Shown here: one piece after another, positions 8,002-16,598 of the stretch
Layout of the letters: each line of letters begins with the position of its first letter
Position numbering within the stretch: position 1 is the first letter of the stretch
NCBI RefSeq assembly: GCF_900168325.1
Contig: NZ_FVZE01000006.1
Span: 124,001-188,000 of the forward strand
Length of the DNA: 64,000 nucleotides
From: Novosphingobium mathurense
GTDB taxonomy: Bacteria; Pseudomonadota; Alphaproteobacteria; Sphingomonadales; Sphingomonadaceae
Direction: 5' to 3'
Notes under the pieces: model-generated
Seen by the model: only the letters and a program-made list of their open reading frames with translations
Databases searched by the model: none
Told to the model about the DNA's origin: nothing
Translations under genes and position numbers: made by a program

Positions 8002-8538
8002 TCAGCTGCGCAGGCGCGCGGCAAGGCCGGCTATGACGCTGTCCTGGCGCGCGACAATGTCGCTGACCTGCGCACGTGCCCTCTCGATCGCCTCGGCGCT
8101 GGGCGAGAGTTCGAGCGGGGCGGCATCGCGCGCCTCTGCATAGAGCGTGTCGAGTTCGGCGAGCGGGGCCACGGTTGCCCCGCGGCGCGATTCGAGGGCG
8201 GCAAGGGCGATCTGCGCGGTGGCCCAGCTGTCGCTGGTCACGGCGGCGCCGGCAGCGCCTGCAACGGCGCGCTCGGCAGAGCCCTGCTGCTCCCTGAACT
8301 GTGTGTCGGTTTCCTGCGCTGCCGCGACCAACCCGTCGAGGCGGGTGACGAGATCGGTATTGGCCGGGGGCAGGGCCGGCTCCTCAGGTGTCTGCTCAGC
8401 GGCGACCGGGGTTGCGGAGCCGCCGATTCGCTCGATGTCGCGTTGGCCGAGCGAGGGATAGCCGCTGGTGGTGGAACAGGCCGCCAGCGCGACAGGCAGG
8501 GCGGCGGACAGAAGCAGGCTTGCAGTTGCGCGGATCAT
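8002..8538 (-). CDS. Hypothetical lipoprotein
   Basis: A 178-residue protein with a lipoprotein signal peptide: basic start MIR, hydrophobic core, and lipobox LAAC with the modified cysteine at about 21. The mature part is Ala/Glu-rich and helical, with heptad-like stretches ([40 protein letters not shown]), so a coiled-coil periplasmic protein anchored in a membrane is likely. No known domain is recognised. It is a single gene facing away from rplU. Confidence 0.75.
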   Translation of the reverse strand: MIRATASLLLSAALPVALAACSTTSGYPSLGQRDIERIGGSATPVAAEQTPEEPALPPANTDLVTRLDGLVAAAQETDTQFREQQGSAERAVAGAAGAAVTSDSWATAQIALAALESRRGATVAPLAELDTLYAEARDAAPLELSPSAEAIERARAQVSDIVARQDSVIAGLAARLRS

Positions 8539-8628
8539 GGCCCCGCCATAGCACGGCGGGGGCGTTGCGCGAGGGGGAAACGCGAGGCTGGCGGTGCGGG
8601 GGAATTGCCTTCATTCGCCAGACTCTGG

Positions 8629-8657
8629 TTGACACGACTCAGGGCTTGGACTAACGG
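8629..8657 (+). promoter_or_regulatory. Probable promoter of rplU-rpmA
   Basis: A perfect -35 hexamer TTGACA (8629-8634) is followed at 17 bases by TAACGG (8652-8657) as a weak -10. No other gene lies between it and rplU, so it would drive the ribosomal protein operon with a leader of roughly 135 bases. The -35 is convincing; the -10 is not canonical. Confidence 0.5.
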
Positions 8658-8669
8658 CACGCACTCTTT

Positions 8670-8698
8670 CCGGCCCCCGCATCAGGTGGGGTGTCCGG
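8670..8698 (+). promoter_or_regulatory. Hairpin in the rplU leader
   Basis: In the untranslated leader of rplU, CCGG (8670-8673) can pair with CCGG (8695-8698) and CCCC (8675-8678) with GGGG (8688-8691), closing a loop of about nine bases. A structured leader ahead of a ribosomal protein operon could be an autoregulatory site; that function is inferred only. Confidence 0.3.
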
Positions 8699-8799
8699 CG
8701 CGTCGCCCGCAAGGCTCCACGGTTCTTCCTGGACCAGAGCGGCCGGGGCAAGGTTGTTTCGGCTCGTTTTCGGGCAATTTGAGATTAGGTAAGGGCACC

Positions 8800-9096
8800 A
8801 TGTTCGCAGTTGTGCGCACGGGCGGCAAGCAGTACCGGGTTGCCGCCGGAGACAAGATCGCGGTCGAAAAGCTGGCTGGTGAAGCCGGTGAGACCATTAC
8901 CCTGGGCGACGTTCTGCTCGCTGGCAAGGACGGCGAAGTTGCTGACGCCTCGAAGATCAAGGTTTCGGCCGAGATCATCGCTCAGGCCAAGAGCGAGAAG
9001 GTCGTGGTGTTCAAGAAGCGCCGTCGTCACAACTACCGTCGCAAGAACGGCCACCGCCAGCAGATGACCCTGCTGCGCATCGTGTCGGTCGGCTGA
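8800..9096 (+). CDS. rplU: 50S ribosomal protein L21
   Basis: A 98-residue ribosomal protein that binds 23S rRNA in the large subunit. It starts with the family-typical [14 protein letters not shown] and ends with the basic [26 protein letters not shown] 8800 is chosen because the N-terminus matches L21 exactly; the open frame upstream has no family similarity. rpmA follows after 26 bases, the standard L21-L27 order. Confidence 0.98.
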   Translation: MFAVVRTGGKQYRVAAGDKIAVEKLAGEAGETITLGDVLLAGKDGEVADASKIKVSAEIIAQAKSEKVVVFKKRRRHNYRRKNGHRQQMTLLRIVSVG

Positions 9097-9122
9097 GCCC
9101 AGACTTCGGAAGGAACTGAGCA

Positions 9123-9392
9123 ATGGCACATAAAAAAGCAGGCGGCTCGTCGCGTAACGGTCGCGACTCAGCAGGTCGCCGCCTCGGCGTGAAGAAGTTC
9201 GGCGGTCAGGAAGTGATCGGCGGCAACATCATCGTGCGTCAGCGCGGCACCCGCGTGTATCCGGGCGTGAACGTCGGCATGGGCAAGGATCACACCCTGT
9301 TCGCCACCGCCGAAGGTCGCGTGCGCTTCCACGATGGCAAGCAGGGCCGCAAATACGTCTCCGTAGACGTAATGGCAGAAGCCGCCGAATAA
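9123..9392 (+). CDS. rpmA: 50S ribosomal protein L27
   Basis: An 89-residue protein whose N-terminal tail reaches the peptidyl transferase centre. The start [20 protein letters not shown] is the uncleaved Gram-negative form. The conserved run [20 protein letters not shown] follows. It is the second gene of the rplU operon. Confidence 0.98.
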   Translation: MAHKKAGGSSRNGRDSAGRRLGVKKFGGQEVIGGNIIVRQRGTRVYPGVNVGMGKDHTLFATAEGRVRFHDGKQGRKYVSVDVMAEAAE

Positions 9393-9409
9393 TCGGATGG
9401 TCTTGCAAA

Positions 9410-9432
9410 GGGCCATCCTGATGGGATGGCCC
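9410..9432 (+). terminator. Stem-loop after rpmA, possible terminator
   Basis: GGGCCATCC (9410-9418) pairs perfectly with GGATGGCCC (9424-9432) around a five-base loop, 17 bases after the rpmA stop. There is no T-run behind it, so intrinsic termination is uncertain; it may be an mRNA 3'-end stabiliser. No gene is recognised in the rest of the spacer up to 9650. Confidence 0.4.
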
Positions 9433-9650
9433 CCGCTGGACTGCACCAGTCCGGCAGAATGAGGGAGAGGGCCCCGCCCGTCTCCCTCTTTTCGTATCTC
9501 CCTCTCCCGTTGCCCGTATCGAGCCGATGCGGATGCATGTGCCGCAATTGTCCAATCCGCGGCGGCATCCCTGTGCTTGAAGGTCCGGGCGTAACGTCAA
9601 TGTCACGTGTCCGCGCTAAGGGGGACCGGGACTGATGAGTGGAGACCGAA

Positions 9651-10226
9651 GTGTTCATTCGCAGCGATAGGCTGTTCCTGCGCCCGGCATGGCCGGAAGA
9701 CCTGCAGGAGCTGGAAACATTGATCGCGCACGACAGCGCCGCCTGCAACCTCGCCAGTGCGTGCTGGCCGTGCGCCCATGACGATGCCCGGCGCTTTGTC
9801 GCGCATGAGCAGGCCCATGCCCTGCCGCAGTTCGTCATTACCGTGCCCGGTACCGGCGGATCCCGTATCGTCGGCTGCATCGGCCTCGACCGTCGCGATG
9901 GCGAAGTCGAGCTGTGCTACTGGATTGCGCGCGACCAGCGCGGGCGGGGCTATGCCGGAGAGGCGGTCAAGGCGGTCGTCGACTTGGCATGGACGCTGGG
10001 TCATGCGCGAATCGTCGCCAATCACTTCGTCGACAGCCCGGCTTCGGGCAGGGTCCTGCACGGTGCGGGTTTCCGGCGAACCGGACGCGTTGCCGAGCGT
10101 TACAGCGTCACGCGCAAGCGGGTTTTCCCGGCCCGCGAATATGTCCTGGCGCCTGCCGGATCGGATGGCTTCGACGATGAAATGAATGGCTTGCGGGTGG
10201 ACGACGAACAGAAGCGCGCCGCCTGA
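9651..10226 (+). CDS. GNAT family N-acetyltransferase (first of a tandem pair)
   Basis: A 191-residue acetyltransferase of the RimJ/RimL-like GNAT group (Acetyltransf_3 type). The N-terminus FIRSDRLFLRPAWPEDL is the family signature. The acetyl-CoA loop is RDQRGRGYAGEAVKAV, and ANHFVDSPASGRVLHGAGF is the typical final helix region. GTG 9651 is preferred over GTG 9639 because it aligns with the neighbouring paralogue's start and has GGAG at a good distance. The substrate, protein N-terminus or small molecule, cannot be told. The next gene is a clear paralogue, suggesting tandem duplication. Confidence 0.85.
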   Translation: MFIRSDRLFLRPAWPEDLQELETLIAHDSAACNLASACWPCAHDDARRFVAHEQAHALPQFVITVPGTGGSRIVGCIGLDRRDGEVELCYWIARDQRGRGYAGEAVKAVVDLAWTLGHARIVANHFVDSPASGRVLHGAGFRRTGRVAERYSVTRKRVFPAREYVLAPAGSDGFDDEMNGLRVDDEQKRAA

Positions 10227-10463
10227 TACGTCATGCTCGGCCGCGTCCCGCCCCGGGGCGCGGTTCCGGCAAGATTTTTGCTGAAATTCTCGCCGGAATG
10301 TTGGATAAGGGGTTGCCCTGAGGCAGATCGCAATAATTCCTTAATGCGGCAGAGTCAGGGTAAAAAAGGGAGAGAGTTCGGCCTGAACCCGATTGGGCGC
10401 GTGATCGCGTGCCGATCAGGAAAAGCTGAAATCGCGGAGCAGATAATAACGGAGAACCGTGAA

Positions 10464-11015
10464 ATGTTCGTCCGCACTGAGAGACTGTTTTTAAGACCCG
10501 GATGGCCCGAAGACCTTGAGGATCTGCTCGAGGTGTTCGAGGACGACGACGTCCAGCAGGACGCCTTCGTCGCGCCCCTTCCGCGCACGGCCGGAGAAGT
10601 GCGCGAGTTTCTCGAACGTCCGCGCGATCCGCGCCTGCCCCATTTCGTCATGTACCTGCGTTCCGCCAAGGGCGCGGAACTGGTGGGCGGCATCGGCTTT
10701 GCCCGCGAAGGCGACCGCATCGAGATGGGCTACTGGATCGTCCCGCGCTTCCGCGGCCGCGGCTATGCGGCAGAGGCCGTGCGGGCCGTGCTCAACCAGG
10801 CGCGCACGCTCGGCTATCGCAAGGTCTATGCGAATCACTTCGTGGACAGCAGCGCTCCGGCCAAGGCTCTCGAAAGCGCCGGCTTTCACGATACCGGGCG
10901 GGTGCATTCACGCTACAGCGCCGGGCTGGGCATGGAAACGACCGCGCGGATCTATGTGGCCGAACTCGAACGCCGGACGAGCCCGCGCATCGAACCGACC
11001 CTGGCGTCACTCTGA
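10464..11015 (+). CDS. GNAT family N-acetyltransferase (second of a tandem pair)
   Basis: A 183-residue paralogue of the preceding GNAT protein: same opening (FVRTERLFLRPGWPEDL), same CoA loop (RFRGRGYAAEAVRAVLNQAR) and same ANHFVDSSAPAKALESAGF segment. ATG 10464 has a GGAG ribosome binding site nine bases upstream. The 237-base spacer from the first copy contains A/T-richer DNA with a GC palindrome near 10250 and no further gene. The two copies have diverged substantially in the middle, so different substrates are plausible. Confidence 0.87.
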   Translation: MFVRTERLFLRPGWPEDLEDLLEVFEDDDVQQDAFVAPLPRTAGEVREFLERPRDPRLPHFVMYLRSAKGAELVGGIGFAREGDRIEMGYWIVPRFRGRGYAAEAVRAVLNQARTLGYRKVYANHFVDSSAPAKALESAGFHDTGRVHSRYSAGLGMETTARIYVAELERRTSPRIEPTLASL

Positions 11016-11056
11016 GTCCCGGATTTCCGGGCGACTGACCGATGCCGGGCGCTGGC

Positions 11057-11803
11057 TCACGCCTCGAGCTTGAGCCAGCTCGGCCAACGGGCGGCAGGGA
11101 CGCTTTCCGTCTTCGCATGGTCCACGGCGAGGCCAAGGTCCGGATAGGCGATCCGCTGCCGCTTCTCGTCCGATTCGGTCAGCGGCAGCACGATCAGCCG
11201 GCGATTGACCTTCTGGCGCCAGTTCATGCGCGCGGTGTTCTCCTGACCGACGTAACAGCCCTTGGCGAAACTCACACCGTGGAGTTCGGCGGCGTTGCAT
11301 TCCAGCCAGAGCGTCGTGCCGTCGCCCAGTTCGGCGCGGCCTTCCGTCACCCCGAAGCGCAGGCGGTGGGCGCGCCACGCCTCGTCCGCGCTTTCCATCT
11401 CGTGCTCATCGGTCGTGTCGATGGAGGAAATCCAGCGCTCGCCCAGCGCCGACAGGCGCGGGTCGGGGGCAGCACCGTCGCCGACATGGGGGCGCCAGTG
11501 GACGGCTAGCTTCTCTTCTTGCGTGATGTCGATTGCGCGGCGCAGCCGGTACATCGACAGGCGCTTGGCAAGGGCGTCGGCGAATTCCGCTTCGCAATCG
11601 ATCAGCAGGTCCGTGCCCGAAGGCCAGACGATGAAATCGAACAGGACCTTGCCCTGCGGCGAGAGCAGCCCGGCCCAGACCGGGAGCTTGCCCTTGACGT
11701 CGGAGGTGACGAGTCCTTGCAGGAAATCGGCGACATCTTCGCCTGAACCATCGCGGGGGGAGAGCCGCAGCACGGCGCGCTCGAATAAACGTGTCGCTGA
11801 CAT
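11057..11803 (-). CDS. ygfZ: YgfZ/GcvT-like folate-binding protein
   Basis: A 248-residue member of the YgfZ/IBA57 family, folate-dependent helpers in maturation of a subset of iron-sulfur proteins. The diagnostic motif KGCYVGQE with its conserved cysteine is present (FAKGCYVGQENTARM). The N-terminus resembles the GcvT fold (FLQGLVTSDVKG). ATG 11803, giving MSATRLFERAVLRLS, is chosen since the frame upstream of it shows no similarity. It is a single gene between the GNAT pair and the LysR regulator. Confidence 0.9.
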   Translation of the reverse strand: MSATRLFERAVLRLSPRDGSGEDVADFLQGLVTSDVKGKLPVWAGLLSPQGKVLFDFIVWPSGTDLLIDCEAEFADALAKRLSMYRLRRAIDITQEEKLAVHWRPHVGDGAAPDPRLSALGERWISSIDTTDEHEMESADEAWRAHRLRFGVTEGRAELGDGTTLWLECNAAELHGVSFAKGCYVGQENTARMNWRQKVNRRLIVLPLTESDEKRQRIAYPDLGLAVDHAKTESVPAARWPSWLKLEA

Positions 11804-11853
11804 GCCCACAAGATGAGGATTTCTCTCGGGTCGGCAAGGGTGGGGCGACAGTT

Positions 11854-12759
11854 TTACACGCCCGGGCCGAGCCTTTCGCGCACCTCGTCGAGGACCCAGA
11901 GCGCGGCGGGGCCGGGCGGGGCGTCCTTGCGCCACAGTGCGACGAGTGAATAGTCGAGCGGGGGGCGCTCGGGCAGCTGCAGTTCGACAAGCGCCCCGCG
12001 TTCGAGGTCGGCCCGGATGGCGTGGCGCGGCATCGAGCCCCAGCCGATGCCCTCCTTGAGCAGAACGTGCTTGGCTCCAAGATCGGCTAACCGCCAGGTA
12101 CGAGGACTGAACACCGAGAAATCGCGTCCCGCGGTCAGCGGCGAGCGGTCGGTCAGAACAAGCTGGAGGTGCTTGCGCGATTCGCCCGGGGCGATCGATT
12201 CGGCGTGGGCGAGGGGGTGAGTAGGGGCGGCAACCGGAACCATTTCCACCGAACCTATCATTTCGCGGTGCAGTTCCGGCAGGTCCTGGATGTCCGGGCC
12301 GGCGATCGCGAGGGTCGCCCTGCCTTCGAGAACGAGGCTGGCGACGGCGCCCAGCGCTTCGACATGCAGGCGCAGGGCCACGCTGGGGAACATCAACTGG
12401 AAAGCGCCGAGCAGCGAAGCGAGGACGGGGCCGGGAACCATGACGTCGACCGCCAGCGACAGCTCCGCTTCCAGTCCCTGGCGCAGGCTGCGCACTTTGG
12501 CGAGGAGGGCGTCCACGTCGTCGGAGATGGCGATGGCCTCGGTCAGCAGCGCCTTGCCGGCCTCGGTCAATTGCGGTTTGCGTGAACCTTCGCGGTCGAA
12601 CAGCGACACGTCGAGCTGGTTTTCGAGCTGCGAGATGGCGTAGCTGACCACCGAGATGGCGCGGCCCAGCTTCTTCGCGGCGCGGTTGAAGCTGCCTTCC
12701 TCGACCACGGCAAGAAAGCAGCGCAAGTGATCGAGACTGGGTGGGGCGATGTCGGGCAT
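11854..12759 (-). CDS. LysR family transcriptional regulator
   Basis: A 301-residue LysR-type regulator. The N-terminal winged helix-turn-helix is at about residues 10-65 (FLAVVEEGSFNRAAKKLGRA, then ISQLENQLDVSLFDREGSR), and the rest is a periplasmic-binding-protein-like effector domain. It is divergent from a pirin gene, with a nitroreductase gene next, and an inverted repeat lies in the 149-base spacer. By the usual LysR logic it probably controls its own gene and the pirin-nitroreductase pair. The effector cannot be predicted. Confidence 0.92.
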   Translation of the reverse strand: MPDIAPPSLDHLRCFLAVVEEGSFNRAAKKLGRAISVVSYAISQLENQLDVSLFDREGSRKPQLTEAGKALLTEAIAISDDVDALLAKVRSLRQGLEAELSLAVDVMVPGPVLASLLGAFQLMFPSVALRLHVEALGAVASLVLEGRATLAIAGPDIQDLPELHREMIGSVEMVPVAAPTHPLAHAESIAPGESRKHLQLVLTDRSPLTAGRDFSVFSPRTWRLADLGAKHVLLKEGIGWGSMPRHAIRADLERGALVELQLPERPPLDYSLVALWRKDAPPGPAALWVLDEVRERLGPGV

Positions 12760-12772
12760 GGAACCTCGTCTA

Positions 12773-12787
12773 TTCGACTTTATCGAA
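12773..12787. promoter_or_regulatory. LysR-type inverted repeat between divergent genes
   Basis: TTCGA-CTTTA-TCGAA is a perfect 15-base inverted repeat containing the T-N11-A core that LysR regulators recognise. It lies 14 bases upstream of the LysR gene start and 122 bases before the pirin gene. The surrounding 12771-12815 stretch is A/T-rich compared with its neighbours, as expected for a divergent promoter region. Confidence 0.55.
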
Positions 12788-12908
12788 CATTTCAGTCGAT
12801 TTTATCACAATTATCCGAGATGCCCGCAAGCTCTATCTGATGTGCGAACACTGGCCGAACCTGCAAGTGCAGCGGCACCGAACGCCTCTGGAGAAAGGAG
12901 GGCAAGCG

Positions 12909-13607
12909 ATGATTGAACTGCGTCCCTTCGACACGATCGGAGCCGCCAACCACGGCTGGCTCGATGCGCACCATCACTTTTCTTTCGCCGATTATCACGA
13001 TCCGGCGCGGACCAACTGGGGACGCCTCAGGGTCTGGAACGACGATACCGTCGCGCCAAGGTCCGGCTTCCCGCCGCATCCGCACCGCGACATGGAAATC
13101 GTCACTTATGTCCGCAAGGGCGCGATCACGCACCGGGACAGCCTCGGCAACGAGGGCCGCACCGGCGCTGGCGATGTCCAGGTCATGAGCGCGGGGTCGG
13201 GCATCGTCCACTCCGAGTTCAATCTGGAGGACGAGGACACCACCCTGTTCCAGATCTGGATCCTGCCCGACGAGCGCGGCGGCGAGCCGGGCTGGGGCGC
13301 ACGTCCCTTTCCCAAGGGCGACCGCGCCGGCCGTTTCGTGACGCTTGCCAGCGGTATCGCCGGTGACGACGACGCGCTGCCGATCCGCGCCGATGCCCGC
13401 GTGCTGGGCGCGACGGTCAAGGCGGGCGACACCGTGACGTACCCGACTGCCGCAGGCCGCCATGCCTATCTGGTGCCCGCCACCGGACGCATCCGCGTCG
13501 GTGACGTCGAGGCAAATGCCCGCGACGGGGTTGCCGTGACCGGACTCGACACCATTACCGTAACTGCACTCGAGGACGCCGAACTGGTCCTCGTCGATGC
13601 AGCCTGA
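12909..13607 (+). CDS. Pirin family protein (YhaK-type bicupin)
   Basis: A 232-residue pirin-like cupin. The metal-site motif PPHPHRDMEIVTYVRKG (about residues 56-72) supplies the His-x-His and Glu ligands, and GIVHSEFN carries the later His. Bacterial relatives such as YhaK/YhhW have quercetinase-like or redox-sensing roles; the substrate here is unknown. ATG 12909 has an AGGAGG ribosome binding site at 12896-12902, which fixes the start. It is divergent from a LysR gene and 33 bases ahead of a nitroreductase gene. Confidence 0.92.
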   Translation: MIELRPFDTIGAANHGWLDAHHHFSFADYHDPARTNWGRLRVWNDDTVAPRSGFPPHPHRDMEIVTYVRKGAITHRDSLGNEGRTGAGDVQVMSAGSGIVHSEFNLEDEDTTLFQIWILPDERGGEPGWGARPFPKGDRAGRFVTLASGIAGDDDALPIRADARVLGATVKAGDTVTYPTAAGRHAYLVPATGRIRVGDVEANARDGVAVTGLDTITVTALEDAELVLVDAA

Positions 13608-13640
13608 AGCCCCCCAATCTCTCAACACAAGGATCAAGAC

Positions 13641-14219
13641 ATGACCGGACGCATTGCCCATCCGAAGATCGAAAAGCTTATCGTCGAGCGCTGGTCCCCG
13701 CGCGCATTCGATGGCAGCGAGATTTCGCAGGAAGACCTCGAGGTCATCCTCGAAGCCGCAGGCTGGGCCCCTTCGGCCTACAACGTGCAGCCCTGGACTT
13801 TCCTCTATGCCCGCAAGGGCGACGCCAACTGGGACCTGCTGCTCTCGCAGCTCGTCGAATTCAACCAGGGCTGGGCGAAGGACGCCTCGGCGCTCGTCTT
13901 CATCGTTTCCGACAAGTACATGCGCTCGGACGAAGGCAACACCGACAACCACAGCCACAGCTTCGATGCCGGCGCCGCCTGGGCGATGGCTGCCCTGCAG
14001 GCGCAGGCCATGGGTTACCACACCCACGGCATGACCGGGATCAAGTTCGGCGAGGCCGAGGCCGCGCTGGGTGTTCCCGAAGATCATCGCCTCGAGGCCG
14101 CCTTCGTTATCGGCCGCAAGGGCCCGAAGGAAGTGCTGCCCGAATTCCTGCAGGAGCGCGAAGTTCCGGTCGGCCGCAAGCCGGTCTCCGAAATCGCCCG
14201 CGCAGGCAAGTTCGCCTGA
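13641..14219 (+). CDS. Nitroreductase family protein
   Basis: A 192-residue FMN-dependent oxidoreductase of the nitroreductase superfamily. The N-terminal RWSPRAFDGSEIS and GWAPSAYNVQPWTFLYAR segments form the FMN site; the middle GAAWAMAALQAQAMGYHTHG matches the family. It lies 33 bases after the pirin gene and probably shares its transcript and its LysR control. Members reduce quinones, nitro compounds or flavins; the physiological substrate is not evident. Confidence 0.92.
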   Translation: MTGRIAHPKIEKLIVERWSPRAFDGSEISQEDLEVILEAAGWAPSAYNVQPWTFLYARKGDANWDLLLSQLVEFNQGWAKDASALVFIVSDKYMRSDEGNTDNHSHSFDAGAAWAMAALQAQAMGYHTHGMTGIKFGEAEAALGVPEDHRLEAAFVIGRKGPKEVLPEFLQEREVPVGRKPVSEIARAGKFA

Positions 14220-14290
14220 TCGTCAGGCACTGACCCTACCCCTCAGGAGCGTTCCGACCCTTCCCCCTCCCCCACATCGGAACGCTCCGA

Positions 14291-14333
14291 CCGGCCCGGT
14301 CTGCCCCTTGCGGCAGGCCGGGCCTTTCTTTTT
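14291..14333 (+). terminator. Rho-independent terminator after the nitroreductase gene
   Basis: GGCCCGGTCTGCC (14293-14305) pairs with GGCAGGCCGGGCC (14312-14324), with minor imperfection, around CCTTGC, followed by TTTCTTTTT (14325-14333). This is a textbook intrinsic terminator closing the pirin-nitroreductase unit. Confidence 0.88.
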
Positions 14334-14438
14334 GCTTCGTCACCCGGGCGCCACGCGGTTCGCAGGAAAAGTCGCGGCTGGGCCTGCCAAAGAACTTCTC
14401 GCTGGCCGCCGCGCAGCGAAGCGGGCAAGGCGCGCCGC

Positions 14439-15119
14439 ATGCTCTACTGGATCCGGAACCTTGCCGCTCCCGTTCCGCAGGCGGCAGTCGGCCATCTCGG
14501 TTGGCTGCGCGGCGCGCTGGGCGCGGCACTGGCGATTGCACTGGCCGCGGGGCTGACCGCGATGTTGCTGGGGGTGAGCGCACTTCCCTTGCCGCTGCCC
14601 TTGCTCGTCGCCCCGCTCGGCGCTTCGGCGGTCCTCGTCTTCTGCGTTCCGGCCAGCCCGCTGGCGCAGCCATGGCCGGTGATCGGCGGGGACCTCGTTT
14701 CGGCGGCAGTGGGACTGGCCGTGGGCCATGCGATCGGCGTACCATGGCTGGCCGCCAGCCTTGCCCTGGGAATCGCGATCGCGCTGATGTCGCTGCTGCG
14801 CTGCCTGCATCCGCCGGGCGGGGCCTGCGCGCTGCTCTACGCATTGGGCGCGGCCGGCGCGGAGCACTGGCAATGGGCCTGGATCGGCTCGATCGCCGCC
14901 AATGTCGCGGCGCTGACGGCGACCGGCTGGCTCTACAACAACATGACCGGGCATCCCTGGCCGCACGTTCCGGTGCGCGTCCCGCCTGCCCCGGCACCAG
15001 CCTACACCCGCGCCGACATCGAGGCGGTGCTGGCCGACTGGAACGAGGTGCTCGACGTCGACATCGACGATCTCGACGCCTTCTGCCAGGCGCTCCTGCG
15101 CAAGGGGCGGGGCGGCTAG
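14439..15119 (+). CDS. HPP family membrane protein
   Basis: A 226-residue integral membrane protein of the HPP family, which takes its name from the conserved His-Pro-Pro motif; here it is RCLHPPGGACALLYALG at about residues 125-141. Four or five hydrophobic helices occupy residues 20-165. The C-terminal tail is soluble and acidic (VLADWNEVLDVDIDDLDAF). Some relatives take part in nitrite transport or carry CBS domains; this one has no CBS domain. Specificity is unknown. It is a single gene after the terminator. Confidence 0.85.
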   Translation: MLYWIRNLAAPVPQAAVGHLGWLRGALGAALAIALAAGLTAMLLGVSALPLPLPLLVAPLGASAVLVFCVPASPLAQPWPVIGGDLVSAAVGLAVGHAIGVPWLAASLALGIAIALMSLLRCLHPPGGACALLYALGAAGAEHWQWAWIGSIAANVAALTATGWLYNNMTGHPWPHVPVRVPPAPAPAYTRADIEAVLADWNEVLDVDIDDLDAFCQALLRKGRGG

Positions 15120-15245
15120 GCGCCGAACGCCTGCACATCCTTGCGCAGTCGGCCCGGGACGCCTAGTTCCCGGCAGAGGGCCGGACCGGTGCTTGCGCCG
15201 GAATCGCCCCGAGCCAGTCCCAGTCATCAGTTAAGAGGCCCCCCC

Positions 15246-16571
15246 ATGACCGCCAGCGCACCCGAACTCGTCCTTTCCGGCGGCACGGTCCACACGCCCA
15301 ACGGCTCTGGCGTCGCCGACGTCGCCGTGCGCGATGGCAAGATCATCGGCGTGGGCAGCTATCCGGATGCCGACCGTCGGATCGACTGCACCGGGCTCGA
15401 CGTACTGCCCGGCGTGATCGACAGTCAGGTCCATTTCCGCGAGCCGGGCCTAGAACACAAGGAAGACCTCGAAACCGGCAGCCGCGCCGCGGTGATGGGC
15501 GGCATTACCGCCGTTTTCGAGATGCCCAACACCTCGCCCAACACCGACAGCGTGATGCGCGTGCACGACAAGCTCGACCGGGCCCGTCACCGCATGTTCT
15601 GCGACCACGCCTTCTACGTCGGCGCGACGGCGGAGAATGCCGAGGAACTGGGCGAGCTGGAACGCATCCCGGGCACCGCGGGCGTCAAGATCTTCATGGG
15701 CGCCTCGACCGGCAGCCTGCTCGTCGCCGAGGATGAGCAGCTTGCGCGCGTGCTGGCCCATGGCCGCCGCCGCGTCGCCATCCATGCCGAGGACGAGGAG
15801 CGCATGAACGCGCGCAAGCACCTGCGCGTGGAGGGCGATCCCTCCAGCCATCCGGTCTGGCGCGATGACGAGAGCGCGATGCTGGCAACCCGTCGCATCC
15901 TGCGCCTTGCCCGCGAGGCGAAGCGCCCGATCCACATCCTGCACGTCACCACCCCGGCGGAACTGGAGCTGATCGCCCAGCACCGCGACGTGGCGACCTG
16001 CGAAGTAACGCCGCAGCACCTCACCTTGGCCGCCGAGGACGCCTACCCGCGCCTGGGCTCCTATGCCCAGATGAACCCGCCGATCCGTTCGGCCGAACAT
16101 GTCGCGGGCCTGTGGCACTGGTTGCGCCAGGGCGTGCCCGACGTCATCGGTTCGGACCACGCGCCGCACACCAAGGAAGAAAAGGCCAAGTCCTATCCGA
16201 ACAGCCCTTCGGGCATGCCGGGCGTGCAGACCCTGTTGCCGCTGATGCTGGACCATGTCGCCAGGGGCAACATGACGCTGGAGCGCCTGATCGACATGAC
16301 CTCAAGCGGGGTGCAGCGCGTCTTCGGCCTTGTCGGCAAGGGCCGCATCGCCGCCGGTTACGACGCCGACTTCACCGTAGTCGACCGCAAGGGCAGCTTT
16401 ACGATCAGCGAGGACTGGGTGGAAAGCCGCTGCGGCTGGTCGCCCTTTACCGGAATGGAACTGCAGGGCCGCGTCGTCGGCACGATCATCCGCGGCCATT
16501 CGGCGATGTGGGAAGGCCAGCTGGCCAATGCCGCGCGCGGCGAAGCACTGCGCTTTGCCGGCGCGCTCTGA
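15246..16571 (+). CDS. pyrC: Dihydroorotase-family amidohydrolase with a QxH variant metal motif
   Basis: A 441-residue amidohydrolase of the class I dihydroorotase group (pyrimidine synthesis: carbamoyl-aspartate to dihydroorotate). ATG 15246 starts MTASAPELVL. Seen motifs are FREPGLEHKEDLETGSRAA, EMPNTSPNT, GVKIFMGAS with the likely carbamylated Lys, HILHVTT, and GSDHAPHTKEEK with the catalytic Asp. The first metal motif is QVH (Gln61, His63) where the superfamily normally has HxH. That suggests either an altered metal centre or a different hydrolase activity, so the exact reaction is uncertain. No pyrB is adjacent. Confidence 0.82.
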   Translation: MTASAPELVLSGGTVHTPNGSGVADVAVRDGKIIGVGSYPDADRRIDCTGLDVLPGVIDSQVHFREPGLEHKEDLETGSRAAVMGGITAVFEMPNTSPNTDSVMRVHDKLDRARHRMFCDHAFYVGATAENAEELGELERIPGTAGVKIFMGASTGSLLVAEDEQLARVLAHGRRRVAIHAEDEERMNARKHLRVEGDPSSHPVWRDDESAMLATRRILRLAREAKRPIHILHVTTPAELELIAQHRDVATCEVTPQHLTLAAEDAYPRLGSYAQMNPPIRSAEHVAGLWHWLRQGVPDVIGSDHAPHTKEEKAKSYPNSPSGMPGVQTLLPLMLDHVARGNMTLERLIDMTSSGVQRVFGLVGKGRIAAGYDADFTVVDRKGSFTISEDWVESRCGWSPFTGMELQGRVVGTIIRGHSAMWEGQLANAARGEALRFAGAL

Positions 16572-16598
16572 TCGCTAGCTGAAAGGGCGCGTTGGCGG

